NCBI GenBank assembly: GCA_045590395.1
Contig: JAZNQX010000056.1
Coordinates: 1-7,833, forward strand
Direction of reading: 5' to 3'
DNA length: 7,833 bases
From: SIG607 sp045590395
GTDB lineage: Bacteria > Bacillota > Clostridia > Oscillospirales > Acutalibacteraceae
Shown here: positions 6,741 to 7,833 of the stretch, one piece after another
Position numbering within the stretch: the first letter of the stretch is position 1
Layout of the letters: each line of letters begins with the position of its first letter
Program-made: the position numbers and the translations under genes
The notes under the pieces: generated by a model
Databases searched by the model: none
Seen by the model: the letters and a program-made list of their open reading frames with translations, nothing else
Told to the model about the DNA's origin: nothing

Positions 6741-6749
6741 ATTATATCA
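6741..6749 (-). promoter_or_regulatory. Probable ppdK promoter (extended -10)
   Basis: On the minus strand TGATATAAT (6749-6741) is a perfect extended -10 element, set in a very AT-rich tract downstream of the ECF gene's terminator. I see no good -35 at the usual spacing, which is common for extended -10 promoters. Transcription would start near 6734, giving a leader of about 60 bases. That leader contains two tiny hairpins with GAAA loops (6720-6731 and 6697-6708) before the strong ribosome binding site. Confidence 0.6.
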
Positions 6750-6820
6750 AATTCTATATAAAAAATAAAGTATTTTTTTTAGTTTTTCCCAATTTTTTGC
6801 TTTTGATCAAACCACGTATA

Positions 6821-6865
6821 TAAAAAGCAGTGTTTTTTTGATACTTTACCAAAAAAAACACTGCT
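6821..6865 (-). terminator. Rho-independent terminator of the ECF S-component gene
   Basis: Arms 6865-6852 and 6839-6826 make a 14-pair perfect inverted repeat (AGCAGTG followed by seven T, and its complement) around a 12-base loop. On the minus strand it is followed by TTTTTATATA. It starts five bases after the stop codon at 6870. The plus-strand side lacks an adjacent T run, so it acts for leftward transcription. Confidence 0.85.
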
Positions 6866-6869
6866 GATT

Positions 6870-7454
6870 TTAATCTTTTTTAGTAAGTGAGATAACTCTC
6901 AGAATTACGGGTGCCAGAACAATATTGGTAAGAAGCTCAAACAAAAAGTTTCCGCCTGCAAGGCCCAAGAACATATAACCTACTGCATTTGAAAAGCCTG
7001 CCTGAGCGCCCCACTCTGTAATAGTTTTTAAAAAGAAAACAGCACAGCCGAGCAAAAAAACGCCGGTGTTTACAAGGGGACAAACTACAGCCGCAGAAAT
7101 TACGGCAATATAGCGGTTGCGCTTTTCTAAAAGCTTATAAGTTACACCTGCCAAAAGGCCGCAAAGGGTTCCCTTTAGAAGCACCGTAACAATGGTTCCG
7201 AAAACGTTAATTGACAGAAAAGCCGCCGCGTCGCCGCTAAGAAGCACTGCCACACCAAACACAAAGCCCAGCCAGGCACCGATTCCTGCGCCGCACATTG
7301 CCGCGCCTATAACGATAGGCACCAGCACAAGTGAAACCGAGAAGGGCCCCAGTTTGATAAACGAGCCCATAAGCTGAAGCACAACAACCAATGCTGTGAG
7401 TATTGCACCCAGCACCATTTTTTGCGTATTTTCTTTCCTACTTACATTTGACAT
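6870..7454 (-). CDS. ECF transporter S component (substrate-binding membrane subunit), possibly for pantothenate
   Basis: The product is a 194-residue hydrophobic protein with about six membrane segments, roughly at residues 14-34, 37-60, 64-84, 88-110, 117-142 and 160-188. The short Lys/Arg-rich N-terminus, the first helix with AILTALVVVLQLMG and the following PFSVSLVLVPIVIGAAMCG resemble the S components of energy-coupling factor vitamin transporters. These bind a vitamin and work with a shared EcfT-EcfA1-EcfA2 module encoded elsewhere. The start at 7454 is chosen because GGAGGT lies six bases upstream; a longer frame to 7553 would only add residues read from the repeat element in the leader. 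The gene follows coaX in the same direction, which suggests pantothenate as substrate; this is inference from context, and other vitamins remain possible. It ends in its own terminator. Confidence 0.85.
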   Translation of the reverse strand: MSNVSRKENTQKMVLGAILTALVVVLQLMGSFIKLGPFSVSLVLVPIVIGAAMCGAGIGAWLGFVFGVAVLLSGDAAAFLSINVFGTIVTVLLKGTLCGLLAGVTYKLLEKRNRYIAVISAAVVCPLVNTGVFLLGCAVFFLKTITEWGAQAGFSNAVGYMFLGLAGGNFLFELLTNIVLAPVILRVISLTKKD

Positions 7455-7477
7455 AAAAATACCTCCGATACTGTCCG

Positions 7478-7590
7478 TAGGATGCTTCGCATCAAGTGAA
7501 AAGTGAATAATGAATAATGAATAGTTAATAGTTAAGGTGTTTGCCTTTGGCAAACGATATAATTCATCTTTTCACAAGTGAAATATCCTA
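7478..7590. mobile_element. MITE-like inverted-repeat element, about 113 bp
   Basis: The ends are TAGGAT (7478-7483) and ATCCTA (7585-7590). Inner arms TGAAAAGTGAAT (7497-7508) and ATTCATCTTTTCA (7562-7574) are inverted copies with a one-base indel. Inside are four tandem 7-mers (AATAATG twice, then AATAGTT twice; 7506-7533) and a perfect 7-bp hairpin GTTTGCC-TTT-GGCAAAC (7539-7555). A small palindrome GATGC-TTC-GCATC (7481-7493) lies in the left arm. It has no coding capacity. The TA at each end could reflect a TA target-site preference. It occupies most of the leader of the ECF gene and resembles short repeats common in gut Clostridia. Confidence 0.6.
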
Positions 7591-7611
7591 TTTTGGTACA
7601 GTTCATAATAT

Positions 7612-7637
7612 TTTAATCCGCATTATGCGGGATTAAA
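7612..7637 (-). other. Hairpin after coaX, possible weak terminator or mRNA 3' end
   Basis: Arms TTTAATCC(C)GCA and TGCGGATTAAA (minus strand, 7637-7626 and 7622-7612) pair over 11 bases with one bulged C and a three-base loop. No T tract follows on either strand, so termination is doubtful; transcripts could continue into the ECF gene. It starts four bases after the coaX stop codon. Confidence 0.5.
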
Positions 7638-7641
7638 CAAA

Positions 7642-7833
7642 TTAAATATTCTTTTTATAAATGGTGAGAAGTCCGTCTAATAGCAGATTTTCATCGTAAG
7701 CAATATGACGCTTACAGTGACGGATAATTTCCTTTGAAAGACCGCCTGTTGCCACTACTGACGAAACCTTGCCGTATTCATTTTCCATACGCTCTACTAT
7801 TCCATCTATCATAGAAGCCGCGCCAAAAACAAG
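7642..7833 (-). CDS. coaX: Type III pantothenate kinase, C-terminal fragment cut by window edge
   Basis: Hand translation from the window edge gives 63 residues to a TAA stop. They contain FGAASMIDGIVERM, then VVATGGLSKEII, and end DENLLLDGLLTIYKKN. These are the conserved C-terminal features of CoaX: the GAASMIDG segment of the active-site region, the VxATGG strand-turn of the ASKHA fold, and the Leu-rich 'LxLxGL..IY' end. CoaX phosphorylates pantothenate with ATP at the first step of coenzyme A synthesis; unlike CoaA it needs a monovalent cation and is not feedback-inhibited by CoA. The start and N-terminal phosphate-binding loop are outside the window. The neighbouring ECF S component downstream may supply its substrate. 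Confidence 0.88.
   Translation of the reverse strand, partial: LVFGAASMIDGIVERMENEYGKVSSVVATGGLSKEIIRHCKRHIAYDENLLLDGLLTIYKKNI

Noticed and set aside
7506..7533. Tandem 7-mers considered as a CRISPR-like or origin-type iteron array
   Set aside because: The units are directly adjacent without spacers, change sequence halfway and lie inside an inverted-repeat element; neither CRISPR nor replication features are present.
7455..7553. 33-residue N-terminal extension of the ECF S component
   Set aside because: Those codons come from the repeat element. The good ribosome binding site and the family's usual length support the ATG at 7454.
7557..7562. TATAAT on the plus strand
   Set aside because: There is no plus-strand gene downstream for it to serve and no matching -35; it is part of the AT-rich repeat element.

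Overview
The window looks like a piece of a Clostridia-type (low-to-moderate GC Bacillota, probably anaerobic gut) chromosome. Two things support this. The central gene is an 874-residue pyruvate,phosphate dikinase whose catalytic residues sit at, or one residue away from, the positions known for the Clostridium symbiosum enzyme. The flanking genes (type III pantothenate kinase, an ECF-type S component, and a DAO-type FAD oxidoreductase) are typical of this group. Every gene I can support is on the minus strand, so transcription runs from high to low coordinates.

Layout in the direction of transcription. The 3' end of coaX (7642-7833) is followed by a 185-base gap holding a MITE-like inverted-repeat element (7478-7590). 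Next is an ECF transporter S component (6870-7454) with a strong terminator, then the pyruvate,phosphate dikinase gene ppdK (4048-6672) with its own promoter region and a textbook terminator. Downstream of ppdK lies an AT-richer block of about 3.8 kb with four genes I cannot assign to a function: a 197-aa protein (3348-3941), a 244-aa protein (2449-3183), a 465-aa protein (884-2281) and an ankyrin-repeat protein of 202 aa (242-850). After a terminator, the window ends in the first 41 codons of an FAD-dependent oxidoreductase (1-125).

The notable structure is in the accessory block. The junctions between its genes are copies of one another. The junction after ppdK contains, in order, the ppdK 3' tail, a terminator, a GTCC/GGAC dyad with an extended -10 promoter, and a strong ribosome binding site. 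The junction in front of the 465-aa gene repeats this order with clear sequence similarity. The junction after the 197-aa gene repeats the tail and terminator but carries a different promoter. The tail copies encode, or once encoded, a peptide like the last residues of the dikinase. This looks like a cassette island that grew downstream of ppdK by duplication or recombination of its 3' end. Orphan immunity or defence-type genes are a reasonable guess for such cassettes, but no family was recognised, so this remains a hypothesis.

Functionally, the dikinase (pyruvate/PEP interconversion) and the pantothenate-related genes (CoaX and possibly its transporter) are core metabolism. The block from 242 to 3941 is accessory: separately promoted single genes, each closed by its own terminator, plus one two-gene operon.
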